DNA of 38,319 bases from an uncultured Spartobacteria bacterium (GTDB taxonomy: Bacteria > Verrucomicrobiota > Verrucomicrobiia > Chthoniobacterales > UBA6821), in NCBI GenBank assembly GCA_903868795.1, contig CAIPWR010000068.1, positions 1-38,319 of the forward strand, in the 5' to 3' direction. The notes below the pieces were generated by a model. The model was given only the letters and a program-made list of their open reading frames with translations, did no database searches and was not told the DNA's origin. Below, piece after piece: positions 25,588 to 36,128 of this stretch. The position numbers and the translations under genes are program-made. Positions within the stretch are counted from its first letter, which is position 1. The number at the start of each line of letters is the position of its first letter.

Positions 25588-28148
25588 AGACTTCCTAGCT
25601 CTGGGGATTGCTGGTGCTTGGGTGGTATGGCTTCAGGCAATGGTGACTTAGGGGGTGTGGCTTTTGGTAGCAGGGCTTTCATTCGGATGTCGCGTTCAGA
25701 GAATCCCATCTCCACAAAGACTGGTCCCTCGGGCATGACCCAGCTATTCTTGATGGGATGCCAGTACATGAGCGAGGTATCGGGGAGGGGAATGGCGACT
25801 ACTTTGGATTCTCCTGGATTCAACTCGACCCGTTGAAAACCCTTCAGCTCCCGGAGAGGTCTTGGAGTCGATTCCCTTGGTAGGCTGATGTAGAGCTGAA
25901 TGACGCTGGCTCCGGATCGGGTGCCTTTATTTGTCATATTCACGGAGATGCTGTGACCCTCTGCGGTGGGATTCACGGAGAGAGAAGAGAGAGAAAAACT
26001 CGTGTAACTCAGTCCAAAGCCGAAGGGGAAGAGCGGTTCATGCCCTTCTCGGTCATACCCTCGGTATCCGTAAAAGATTCCCTCTTTGTAGTTCACGATG
26101 GGCCAGTCTTTGCCCGCTTGAAATCTCCCCGGATACTCCCCGAAGGAAGGGTTTTCCTCGATCGATCGGTCAAAGGTACAGGGAAGATGTCCGGAGGGGT
26201 TGGCATCGCCGAAGAGGATCGATGCGAGAGCTGTCCCGGCACTCTGACCGAGGTACCAGGTCTGGAGGACGGCAGGAACCTTGTCGATCCACTCCTTCAT
26301 ATCGACAGCACCACCTCCGCTCAGAACGACGATGGTTCGTGGATTGGCCTTGGCAACCTGCTCGATGAGTTGCTGCTGTGCAACCGGAAGGGCAAAACCA
26401 CGATCGTAGCCCTCTCCCTCGACTTCGGGATTGAGTCCCACGCAGACGATGGCTGCATCCGCGATCTTTGCTGGATAGAGTCCCGTGGCCTCCTTGGGAA
26501 TCATCCTGATCCCGACTAAGACACGACCGCTCCCGCGGCCAACCTCGCTGGCAGTGACCCGAAGCGGAACAGAGACTCCTTTTTCCAGAGTCATCACGTA
26601 GCTCTCGGGATTCCCAATCTCACGGTCGCCGAGACGTATCTCGGGATGACCGATCGCGAGGAGTTCATAGTTGCCCGAGCTAGGCACCTCGATCTCGGCA
26701 TCCCATGTCACGCGGGCTTCCTGATCTTTGGGGACACCCTCTGGCGGAGAGCGATGCGTCCACGAGATCTCGATCCTTTTCCCCTTGCTCATGGTGACCT
26801 TGGTGAAATTTGCTTCGGTGACACAGGTCATCCTTCGCACATTCACAATGCGGGGAGGTTCCGGGATTTCCTTTCCCAACTCAAAGAAGTTGGAGAGAGA
26901 AAAAGGGGTGCTCAGAGGCATCGGTGCGTAAAAGACCGATGTCCCCTTGGGAAGAGCCTCTCTTATCCCTTGAAGAAAACTCACCTTACGGAAGGGCTCG
27001 ACCCCACCGCTCCCTCCACCGACGGCGGGTGTATCCTGCGCATTCGGTCCGTAGACGACGACATGCCTGAGGGATTTACGATCCAGGGGAAGCAGTGTCG
27101 GGGAATTCTTCAGCAGGACGATCGACTTGGTGGCCACATCGAGTGCCAAGGCGGAGTTCTCTTTGGAATCGAGCGGAAGGTCTTTACGTTCTTGCTTCTC
27201 ATCAAGGAAGCCCATGGAGACGGCCATCCTGAGGAGTCTCCTGACGGCCTGATCAATCTGCTCCTTGGAGAGTTGCTTCTCATCCAATGCCTTAAGAACA
27301 CTCTCCTTCGTGACGTGATAGCCCATTGGCATTTCCAGATCGAGGCCCTTGCTAACTGAATCCGCCGACTGGGTAGCCCACCAATCCGACATGACAATGC
27401 CGGGAAAGGCCCATTCTTGTTTTAGGATTCCATTCTGAAGACGGTCGTTGCCTGTGCTGGGGAAGCCATTAAGCTTGTTATAAGCGGACATGACGGCCCA
27501 GACACCTCCTTCCCGAACAGCCTTCTGAAAGGGTTGGAGATAGATCTCCCGAAGGGTCTGTTCGTCCATCAGCGACTCGATTTCCATGCGACGCCACTCC
27601 TCGTCGTTGCCCACAAAGTGTTTCACCGTGGCGACGACTCCCTGGGCCTGAATTCCACGGATCCACTGAGAAGCCATCTCCCCGGTGAGGTAGGGATCCT
27701 CTCCATAATACTCGAAGTTACGGCCGTTCAGCGGAGTGCGGGCGATATTCACTCCCGGGCCTAGTTGGATGTGGATGCCTCGTGCTCTGGCTTCTCGTCC
27801 GATTGCCGCGCCATACTCGTAGGCTAGTTTCGGATCCCAGGTTGCAGCTAGAGCGATACCGCTGGGGAACGAGCAGGCAGGCCCATGGGCCCGGATCCCC
27901 TGCGGACCATCTGCCATAACCAGTTTGGGGATTCCAAGTCTCGGAACGGACTCCGTTGACATCCCATCAAAGCCATCACCTGAGAGTAGGCTGATCTTCT
28001 CATCCTGCGTCAGCTTGGAGAGGAGTTGATCGACTCTTCTCTCGACGACCTCACCGGGGTACTTTGATGGAGCGGCGGAAGGGGGCGTTTCGGCTACAAG
28101 CCCCGAGGAGATCAGGAGCAGGATGAAAAACGCTCCGCGACGACTCAT
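25575..28148 (-). CDS. Secreted GH3 beta-glucosidase-type glycoside hydrolase
   Basis: 857 residues with a signal peptide (GAFFILLLISSGLVAET). GH3 N-terminal barrel: GDGFDGMSTESVPRLGIP, MADGPQGIR, VKHFVGNDEE, and nucleophile Asp255 in GIVMSDWWATQS. The GH3 C-terminal domain (~330-650) is split by an inserted beta-rich region resembling PA14 (~420-560). A fibronectin-III-like domain (~700-800) follows, and a Pro-rich tail ends the protein. It likely hydrolyses terminal beta-linked glucose or xylose in the periplasm or outside. It overlaps the CbiX-like gene by four bases. Confidence 0.93.
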   Translation of the reverse strand: MSRRGAFFILLLISSGLVAETPPSAAPSKYPGEVVERRVDQLLSKLTQDEKISLLSGDGFDGMSTESVPRLGIPKLVMADGPQGIRAHGPACSFPSGIALAATWDPKLAYEYGAAIGREARARGIHIQLGPGVNIARTPLNGRNFEYYGEDPYLTGEMASQWIRGIQAQGVVATVKHFVGNDEEWRRMEIESLMDEQTLREIYLQPFQKAVREGGVWAVMSAYNKLNGFPSTGNDRLQNGILKQEWAFPGIVMSDWWATQSADSVSKGLDLEMPMGYHVTKESVLKALDEKQLSKEQIDQAVRRLLRMAVSMGFLDEKQERKDLPLDSKENSALALDVATKSIVLLKNSPTLLPLDRKSLRHVVVYGPNAQDTPAVGGGSGGVEPFRKVSFLQGIREALPKGTSVFYAPMPLSTPFSLSNFFELGKEIPEPPRIVNVRRMTCVTEANFTKVTMSKGKRIEISWTHRSPPEGVPKDQEARVTWDAEIEVPSSGNYELLAIGHPEIRLGDREIGNPESYVMTLEKGVSVPLRVTASEVGRGSGRVLVGIRMIPKEATGLYPAKIADAAIVCVGLNPEVEGEGYDRGFALPVAQQQLIEQVAKANPRTIVVLSGGGAVDMKEWIDKVPAVLQTWYLGQSAGTALASILFGDANPSGHLPCTFDRSIEENPSFGEYPGRFQAGKDWPIVNYKEGIFYGYRGYDREGHEPLFPFGFGLSYTSFSLSSLSVNPTAEGHSISVNMTNKGTRSGASVIQLYISLPRESTPRPLRELKGFQRVELNPGESKVVAIPLPDTSLMYWHPIKNSWVMPEGPVFVEMGFSERDIRMKALLPKATPPKSPLPEAIPPKHQQSPELGSLQIK

Positions 28149-28990
28149 GCCGGCAAAGCTTCGGTGCCGGAAGTCAGCGGGTTGATTGGGTGAGGCGTAT
28201 CATCGAAAGCCTTTACCTGATCCAGGATGACACCAGCCATCATCGGGTCGGTTCCGATAGCGCTGCCGTAATAGAGTTCCTTTCCATGCAAGTGATGGGG
28301 GTTGGATTTGAAGACTTCGGACTGACTTGCCGCTGGACCCACCTCCTCGCGGATTCCAAGCAAAACGGGAATGTCCTGATAGCTGTGCAGTCCATCGCTA
28401 ATGAAGAACGGGATGACCACCACGTGTTTTTGTGTCGTCATCGTGGCCCAATCACTGATCAAGGGAGCCTCCTCCATGTAGGTCGGTAGCACCTCGGCAT
28501 AGAGCCCCATCTGGGAGAGAAGATGACCCTGGGTCTTGGCGGCCTTGGCGGAGTTGTCGTTGAGATTCGTTCCGTGACCCACGATGAGGAGACTTGTTTG
28601 CCCTGTCGGGATTCCAGGTGCTGTTTCCTTGGCACGCTTCAGGAGAACCTCGGTCATGGAGGGGTGATTGCCGACAGGTTCGCAGTAGCGGATCGTCATG
28701 CCATTGCGGCGGGTGATCGGTCCATCCAGTTCAAGTTCCCTAGGGATCACGGTCTGGGTGAAGTACCCCTCGCTGATAAAATTCGGGACGATGTAGACGT
28801 CGTGTGAGGAGACCGAGTGAAGGATTTCCCGCATGGAAGGTTCCTCTTTCCAGAAACAGCAGAGGACCTGATCAAAGATTCCCTGATCACGGATGGCGTC
28901 GGCGAGACGCTGGTTTGGCTCGCTGGAGTCGGGATTCGTCGTTGATCCATGACCGACGATCACAAGTGCTGTGTTGGGATATTTCTCCAT
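28145..28990 (-). CDS. CbiX/SirB-like sirohydrochlorin chelatase, two-domain
   Basis: 281 residues containing two CbiX-type half domains: VIVGHGSTTNPDSS (metal-binding His14) with VYIVPNFISEGYFTQTVIP, and LLIVGHGTNLNDNS with HVVVIPFFISDGLHSYQDIP. The tandem form resembles class I chelatases that insert Co or Fe into sirohydrochlorin for cobalamin or siroheme. The terminus is acidic with no extra cluster motif. Oddly it sits between two glycoside hydrolases, coupled to GH3 by an ATGA overlap and 56 bp after the fucosidase. No tetrapyrrole gene is nearby. Confidence 0.85.
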   Translation of the reverse strand: MEKYPNTALVIVGHGSTTNPDSSEPNQRLADAIRDQGIFDQVLCCFWKEEPSMREILHSVSSHDVYIVPNFISEGYFTQTVIPRELELDGPITRRNGMTIRYCEPVGNHPSMTEVLLKRAKETAPGIPTGQTSLLIVGHGTNLNDNSAKAAKTQGHLLSQMGLYAEVLPTYMEEAPLISDWATMTTQKHVVVIPFFISDGLHSYQDIPVLLGIREEVGPAASQSEVFKSNPHHLHGKELYYGSAIGTDPMMAGVILDQVKAFDDTPHPINPLTSGTEALPA

Positions 28991-29046
28991 GTGACGGAGG
29001 ATTGCTTTGAAAGCGTATTATCGCAAGGCGATCCTCATCCATTCAT

Positions 29047-30825
<1,779 letters not shown>

Positions 30826-30838
30826 GGCAAAAATTAAC

Positions 30839-30992
30839 CCAGATTTTGCATTAGGAGGAGCAGAAATGGATAAAAGGTGGGGGCGCGGGAGTCAGCTCTT
30901 GAGAAGAGACCGTCGAGCCAGGGGCGTTTTTTTGGAGCGAGAGCGATTTTGAGTGTGCGTTTTCTGGCGTGGGTTGAGATCCAAGCACCTAA
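30839..30992 (-). repeat. Duplicated ~153-bp upstream element, copy A
   Basis: Nearly identical to 38154-38306: one single-base indel, a few substitutions, and an 84-bp perfect core (30887-30970). It lies immediately upstream of the fucosidase start, just as copy B does for GH97, and probably holds a common promoter and operator. It contains CTCTT-GAG-AAGAG and TTTGCATTAGGAG. The IS5-like element is inserted at its distal edge. Confidence 0.85.
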
Positions 30993-32003
30993 GGAAGCGC
31001 TGATCAGAGCGGTTTTTCAAAAGGTTGGCTGATTTTTTGGTTATCCCTCGGCGGGGAAGAGTCAGGGAGTTGGCATTTTTTGGCCCAGAGACACCCGATG
31101 ACGGTATCCATTCCCTACCAAGAGGGGTATTTTCGCATCGATCTATGCCATTTGGGCCCTACGGAGCATCCGTCCTGCCATGACCAGATTAGCTAGGGCA
31201 AAGAGGCTGTGAAGTTGGGCGAGATTTTTCCTCAGCCCCCGGTATCGAACCTTCCGGTATCCGAAGAGGTTTTTGATGATGTGGAAGGGATGCTCCACCT
31301 TGGCTCTTACCTGAGCCCTCCGGCGCTCCCATTCCCTTAACAGATCCTTCTTCAACCCCTCAGCCATTGCCTTCAGGCGTCCCTTCTTCTGGGTCACCAT
31401 CCACTCGATCCCGCTCCCTTCAAACTCCTCCCTCTTCTCAACTCCGGTGTATCCCGCTGTGCACCAATCCCGACTCCGCGTCCGCCCCAATGTGGGCCTT
31501 CATCCCGAAGTACCACTGCTTGCCCTTGCGGGTCTGATGCATCTGCGGATCCCTCCGGCCCTCAGAGTTCTTGGTTGAGGAGGGGGCATTGATGATGGTG
31601 GCATCCACGATGGTTCCCTCCTTCATCATCAGCTTCTTGGCCTTCAGGTGTTCCCCGATTTGCTCAAAGATCGCTCTGGTCAGGTCGTTCTCCTCCAAAA
31701 GATGCCGGAACTTCAGCAGCGTCGTCGCATCAGGCACGCTCTCCCCTCCCAGATCCACTCCGATGAAGTTCCTCATGGCCTGACTGTCGTAGATCGCGTC
31801 TTCAAGGGCTTCGTCCGCCAGTCCGTACCACTGCGACAGGAAGTAGATCCTCAGCATCCTCTCAATCCCGATCGGCGGTCTTCTCTTCTCTCCCTTGGGA
31901 TAACACGGCTCGATCAACCCAATGAGCCTACCCCAGGGAACCACCTTTTCTTTATCCCGCTTAGCAACACTACGCAGGGCCTCTCGATTAAATCAGCGCT
32001 TCC
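30993..32003 (-). mobile_element. Decayed IS5-family insertion sequence
   Basis: About 1,011 bp bounded by perfect 12-bp inverted repeats (GGAAGCGCTGAT at 30993-31004; reverse complement at 31992-32003). The flanking CTAA at 30989-30992 and 32004-32007 is a 4-bp target duplication of the YTAR type used by IS5. It encodes an internally deleted, frameshifted transposase. It lies at the far edge of the duplicated upstream element. Confidence 0.82.
31143..31944 (-). pseudogene. IS5-family transposase, disrupted
   Basis: Two overlapping frames make up the remnant. The 5' part (31944-31438) has VPWGRLIGLIEP, GIERMLRIYFLSQWYGL, VPDATTLLKFRHLLE, the first catalytic Asp in EGTIVDATIINAP, and YFGMKAHIGADAESGLVHS. 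The 3' part (31490-31143) resumes at AGYTGVEKREE and holds the final Glu region RAKVEHPFHIIKNLFGYRKVRYRG. Compared with intact IS5 transposases about 30 residues around the second catalytic Asp (normally before DAGY) are missing, and the frame shifts at the junction. The usual N-terminal ~20 residues have no ATG. It is almost certainly inactive. Confidence 0.85.
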
Positions 32004-32034
32004 CTAACAACCCATGGAATAACCAAAAGGCGCC

Positions 32035-32116
32035 TAGCGGTGGTGGGACTTGAAACGACACACCTTTCGGTACTAGACCCTAAATCTAGCGCCTCTGCCA
32101 GTTTTACCATTCGAGC
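32035..32116 (-). tRNA. tRNA-Leu(UAG)-like remnant
   Basis: The minus strand has a type II tRNA outline: D-loop AAACTGGCAGA, an intact anticodon arm CTAGA-TTTAGGG-TCTAG (anticodon UAG), a variable arm ACC-GAAA-GGT, and TTCAAGT as the T-loop. The T-stem has two mismatches, and the 5' acceptor half does not pair with the 3' half ACCACCGCT, so it is probably a pseudo-tRNA. Position 38 is G. It lies ~30 bp from the IS5-like element. Confidence 0.55.
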
Positions 32117-32181
32117 TGAAATCGAGCCGTGTAATTTACTGCGGCGAAGGATTCCCGCAATTGTAAAAAATCTTTAATCTC

Positions 32182-33783
32182 TTATTTTTGAGGAGAGGGG
32201 AGAGGTGTTGGCGTTGGTGAAGAGAGAGGGAATGCATCTGTGCGGAATGGAGTCACAGGGAGCCCTTCTTTTGAAAAGAGGTTGCACTCGGGGGCGTTTT
32301 CCCAAGCATAGCGGACGGCGACTGGCACAGGCACTTTATCACTCCAGACTTCGACGGTATTTGTGCCGAGAACTTTTGCTTCAGCTGGCTGCCACTCACG
32401 ATCTTCTCCAGAGATAGCAAAACCGAGAACCTTTGCTGAATCGTAGGGGTAGAGGGAGCTATCAAAGCAATCGAACTGGAGAGTCGCCTTGTTGCCAGTG
32501 ATTGTGATGCTTTTGAACATGGGGCTTTGATAAGGAATTTTGATCCCATACTCCTTGGCAAGTGCGACACGGGCGATGCGGGCAGCCACATCGGCTTTGC
32601 GATGCGGATGGATATTGGAGGCTTCGCCTTGGTCGATGGTGACTGCCTGGCCTGTGTTTGGTAATGCAAGTGACTTTGTCTGAGCCTCGCGGATTTCGGC
32701 CCATCCTCCTTGGAAAGGAGTCGTGCGTGAACCATCATTGAACTTGGGAAGTTGTAGCCAGTAGAAAGGGAAATTTCCCTGACCCCACTCGGCACGCCAT
32801 TGCGTAATCATCAAGTTAAAGAGAGGGGCATAATCCCAAGGACAACCACGGTCGGACTCACCCTGATACCAGAGGACTCCTTTGATACCATATCCAATGA
32901 GGGGGTGGAGCTGGCTGGCAAAGGCATTGCCGGGTCGCTTCTGACTTTGCAGCCAATGGATCGTGGGGATATTGGGTTGAGGAGGCATTGGCTTGTGATC
33001 CATTTTGGCTTTGTCACAGGCGGCTTTCCAATCGGCAAGAGTCTTATCGTCGGCTGCCTTGCCATTGTCAGGAAGGAGTGTCGCCTCCTTCCGAGCGGCA
33101 TCGGACAATCTCAATTGGAAACGAGGATCGTGATCGAGTACGGAACGACGAATCCATGCCGTGATCTCCGAGCCACCCCACGCATTGTTGATCATTCCCA
33201 CGGGAACCTGGAGTGTCTGTTGGATGTATCGGCCAAAGAGGAACCCAACCGCACTGAATTTTCCAGCGGTCTCGGGAGTTGCAGCGACCCATTTTCCAGG
33301 AAAATCGGTCTGCATTTCCTGGGTTCCTCGGTCTGCTGGAATGCTGATAAATCGAAGAGAATCGTCATGGGTAGTGAGAGCATCTAAATCACCGTTCCAA
33401 GAATTTTTGAGTCCAAAGGCCATGTTGGATTGCCCTGAGCAGAGCCAAACTTCCCCAACGAGAACATCCTGAACTTCAATCTTTGTCGAACCGGTGATTG
33501 TCAGTTTTTGCGGTGTTGCATTGGCTAGTAGAGGATCGAGCTTCACTATCCACTTGCCATCTACACCTGCCACGGTTGTCTTAGTTTGTCCTGCAAACCC
33601 TACAGTGACTTTGGTGCCTGGAATGTCCCATCCCCAGATCGGATCGGCCTGTTTCTGCTGAAGCACCATGTGATCGCCGATGATGCTTGGAAGTTTGAGC
33701 GAGGGAGTGGTCTCGACAGTGTATGCTGAACCAAGGGCTGTCAGTAGTAAGGAGGCGAGGAGGATGAAGGAACTTTTTTTCAT
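32182..33783 (-). CDS. Secreted sialate O-acetylesterase family esterase
   Basis: 533 residues with a signal peptide (SFILLASLLLTALGSAYT). An N-terminal beta domain (PSIIGDHMVLQQ...PIWGWDIPGTKVTV) is followed by the SGNH/SASA esterase domain: VWLCSGQSNMAFG with nucleophile Ser119, PVGMINNAWGGSEITAWI, and GVLWYQGESDRG. The catalytic His is probably in ASNIHPHRKADV. The family removes O-acetyl groups from sialic acids or from plant and algal polysaccharides; in a locus with fucosidase and GH97 the natural ester is uncertain. It ends with a Pro/Thr/Ser-rich tail. It starts 39 bp after the BNR_4 gene, apparently in one operon with GH97. Confidence 0.92.
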   Translation of the reverse strand: MKKSSFILLASLLLTALGSAYTVETTPSLKLPSIIGDHMVLQQKQADPIWGWDIPGTKVTVGFAGQTKTTVAGVDGKWIVKLDPLLANATPQKLTITGSTKIEVQDVLVGEVWLCSGQSNMAFGLKNSWNGDLDALTTHDDSLRFISIPADRGTQEMQTDFPGKWVAATPETAGKFSAVGFLFGRYIQQTLQVPVGMINNAWGGSEITAWIRRSVLDHDPRFQLRLSDAARKEATLLPDNGKAADDKTLADWKAACDKAKMDHKPMPPQPNIPTIHWLQSQKRPGNAFASQLHPLIGYGIKGVLWYQGESDRGCPWDYAPLFNLMITQWRAEWGQGNFPFYWLQLPKFNDGSRTTPFQGGWAEIREAQTKSLALPNTGQAVTIDQGEASNIHPHRKADVAARIARVALAKEYGIKIPYQSPMFKSITITGNKATLQFDCFDSSLYPYDSAKVLGFAISGEDREWQPAEAKVLGTNTVEVWSDKVPVPVAVRYAWENAPECNLFSKEGLPVTPFRTDAFPLSSPTPTPLPSPQK

Positions 33784-33822
33784 GGAGGGAGAGACGGGAG
33801 TAATATCAACAGGTTTACAGCT

Positions 33823-36108
33823 TTACTGAAAATCAGGGGTCGTGGCAAGATGCCAGGATTTCCCGACATCGCCAGAGGCAAGAATCGTAAAATCGGTGTC
33901 TGATCCATGCGTGTCGGGCCAAATGATGGAACAGAAATCATCCTGTTCTTTACTATGAGCCTGCACGTTGTATTCGCTGTCGCAATAGCCCACGAAAAAA
34001 CGATTGCTCTCAGGATTGTAACTGACTCGATGATGCCAGACTCGGTACCCATTGCACCCAGGCACCACCAGAGGTTGCTCTTGATTCCATACTTCCGTTC
34101 CCGCAGGTTTTGAGAGAACTGCGAGGCGGTGATTGTAGTAATCGGTGTCGGAGCGAACGATGCAAAGAAGATTATCGTTCAGGTCACAATTCAACGAAGG
34201 ATAGCTGCACCTTGTTAAGTCATTAGATGTTGGTGATTTCTTAATATAGAAGGGAGTGCTCCAATGAGTGATGTCACTTGGTGTGATTGTATGCGTGTAA
34301 GACAGAGGCTCGCAATGACCAGAAATCACGACATGGAGATTGCCTTTGCTATCAATCGTCATGGCTGACCAATTGTGTGGATCCATACGCGATCCGCCGT
34401 AGCCTATGAAAACAGGGGAACTGAGTTTCAGTGTTTTTCGATTATAGGAGATCACATAGGTAGGCATACCTCCATTGGCCCGCATCGTTTCGGTGGCGCT
34501 TCCCTGACCACCTTTGCTCGTCACAAAAGTCATCGTATTGGCAGGATGATTTGATGGGACAGGAGGCTGCTCAGCCCTCCACTTAGCATCCCCTACCAGC
34601 GTCCAGGGAATCGGCCCAGGCAGATTAGGGAGGTAGGCATAGACCACATAGATCATGTCACCTTTTGAAATGACAAAGTTTCCACCGCCGGAATGAACGC
34701 TTCCAGTGAATGAGAAGTCAGAAAACTTCACCGGCTTTGGAATGACCAGCGATCCGTCCTTCTGCTTTTCAGGAATAAAGAGATTTCCCTCTCGTACGAT
34801 GACAGGAGGATGATCGAGCGCGTCCTGGTTAAAGGAATCGACATTCTCAAAATCACACTGCGTGGGCAGTTTGTAGAGACTCCACGGTTTACCGAGAGAT
34901 GTTGCATACAGAAGCAGTGTGGATCGAAAACGCGCATCCTCTTTTCCTGGGCTGATACGCTGCGTGACATTCACCAGCAGATAGACGGCCCCACTCCGAT
35001 CAAATCGGACTTTGGGTTCACATCGGCCCGAGCCAAATCCGATTCCCTTCCATTTTTGCTGGAGGGCATAATCTCGCAGTACGGAGGAAAAATCGGTTTC
35101 CTGCCAGACACCTTTGTTATCCAGCGAATCAAGGGAGTAGTTATTGCGAAGATAAACTTTGCCTTGTGGATCAAAGCTGACGGCCCCTGGGTGGTATCGC
35201 GGGTGATAGCCATAGAGTGCTCGCGCACCAGAAAAGTAGGGCTGGTGGATCAGAGGTGCGCCCGATATCAAATTCCGTGAGACCTCTGGACCATCATGAT
35301 TCATCTTGGCAAAGGAGCCGTACTCTCCACCTCCGATAAACAAGAGATCGTTGTTGGCTAAAGATGATGCAACTTTGATCTGTTCTTTATCGGACAAGAT
35401 ATTTGGAAGTAAAACAATCCTGTTGATGAATAGTACGGTTCTGGGATCGGGAGAACGATTCATGCATTTGCTGAAGAAATAGAGTCCTTGGATATTATTC
35501 CATCCTGCGGGTTCGCCGATTTTTTCAAACTCTGAGAAGGGGAAAGTGAATGCTTTCCATCCCGTCCAATTCACAGTGAACTCTTTGCTCCAGTAGCTCG
35601 GCGAGGGAGAGTTTTTCTGCCCCTGAATCAATGCGGGTGTCGCCGTTGTGGCCGTTTGGACTCCCAGCGTGATGATGTCGCCTGTGGCTTTTTCGGAATA
35701 GAGCGAGAGCCGAATCGCTCTAAAATTTTTCCAATCGCTAGGGACTGCGGGACTTTCGACGGTAGGATAGCGTGGTAGGTCGTGCCATTCGAGGGAAGCT
35801 GTGCCATTCAGGAGATGATTGGTAGAGATTTTTACTCCTTCGTAGAGATCTGATAGAGTGAGATGAGGGGTTGTCCAGCCAGGGCCGATGGTTCCTTTGG
35901 CATAGAGATCGAATTCCTTTTTCTTGCTGTCGAGAAAAGCAAAAGGTGCCGTCACCCAGATACCTGGAATCGTTGTGTCAATAAGGAGAGGACTTACTGA
36001 GGTTAGCTGGGCGGTCGGGTTCGTTACCAAAGAATCCACGCCCCATCCGTAAGGCATTGCCAAAGTTGCCAACAGGAATGCACTGGCAAGTGCCGTAGCC
36101 CTATTCAT
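33823..36108 (-). CDS. Secreted BNR_4 repeat protein with N-terminal carbohydrate-binding-like domain
   Basis: 761 residues: a signal peptide (ALASAFLLATLAMPYGWG), a beta-sandwich-like region (~40-235, with WHDLPRYPTVESP and GWKAFTFPFSEFEKIGEPAGWNNIQGLYFF), then a BNR_4-type beta propeller (~250-761) with FIGGGEYGSFAKMNHDGPEV, HNWSAMTIDSKGNLHVVISGH, SYPSLNCDLNDNLLCIVR and a closing SGDVGKSW Asp-box-like turn. BNR_4 propellers occur in polysaccharide lyases (e.g. PL24/PL25 ulvan lyases) and sialidase-like proteins; the activity is not decided here. It lies 20 bp after GH97 and 39 bp before the esterase. Confidence 0.82.
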   Translation of the reverse strand: MNRATALASAFLLATLAMPYGWGVDSLVTNPTAQLTSVSPLLIDTTIPGIWVTAPFAFLDSKKKEFDLYAKGTIGPGWTTPHLTLSDLYEGVKISTNHLLNGTASLEWHDLPRYPTVESPAVPSDWKNFRAIRLSLYSEKATGDIITLGVQTATTATPALIQGQKNSPSPSYWSKEFTVNWTGWKAFTFPFSEFEKIGEPAGWNNIQGLYFFSKCMNRSPDPRTVLFINRIVLLPNILSDKEQIKVASSLANNDLLFIGGGEYGSFAKMNHDGPEVSRNLISGAPLIHQPYFSGARALYGYHPRYHPGAVSFDPQGKVYLRNNYSLDSLDNKGVWQETDFSSVLRDYALQQKWKGIGFGSGRCEPKVRFDRSGAVYLLVNVTQRISPGKEDARFRSTLLLYATSLGKPWSLYKLPTQCDFENVDSFNQDALDHPPVIVREGNLFIPEKQKDGSLVIPKPVKFSDFSFTGSVHSGGGNFVISKGDMIYVVYAYLPNLPGPIPWTLVGDAKWRAEQPPVPSNHPANTMTFVTSKGGQGSATETMRANGGMPTYVISYNRKTLKLSSPVFIGYGGSRMDPHNWSAMTIDSKGNLHVVISGHCEPLSYTHTITPSDITHWSTPFYIKKSPTSNDLTRCSYPSLNCDLNDNLLCIVRSDTDYYNHRLAVLSKPAGTEVWNQEQPLVVPGCNGYRVWHHRVSYNPESNRFFVGYCDSEYNVQAHSKEQDDFCSIIWPDTHGSDTDFTILASGDVGKSWHLATTPDFQ

Positions 36109-36128
36109 TAGGTTTTTTTCTGATCCTA

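Noticed and set aside
26646-27359. 237-residue plus-strand open frame inside the GH3 gene
   Set aside because: GH3 motifs run continuously across this stretch on the minus strand; the plus frame is a shadow.
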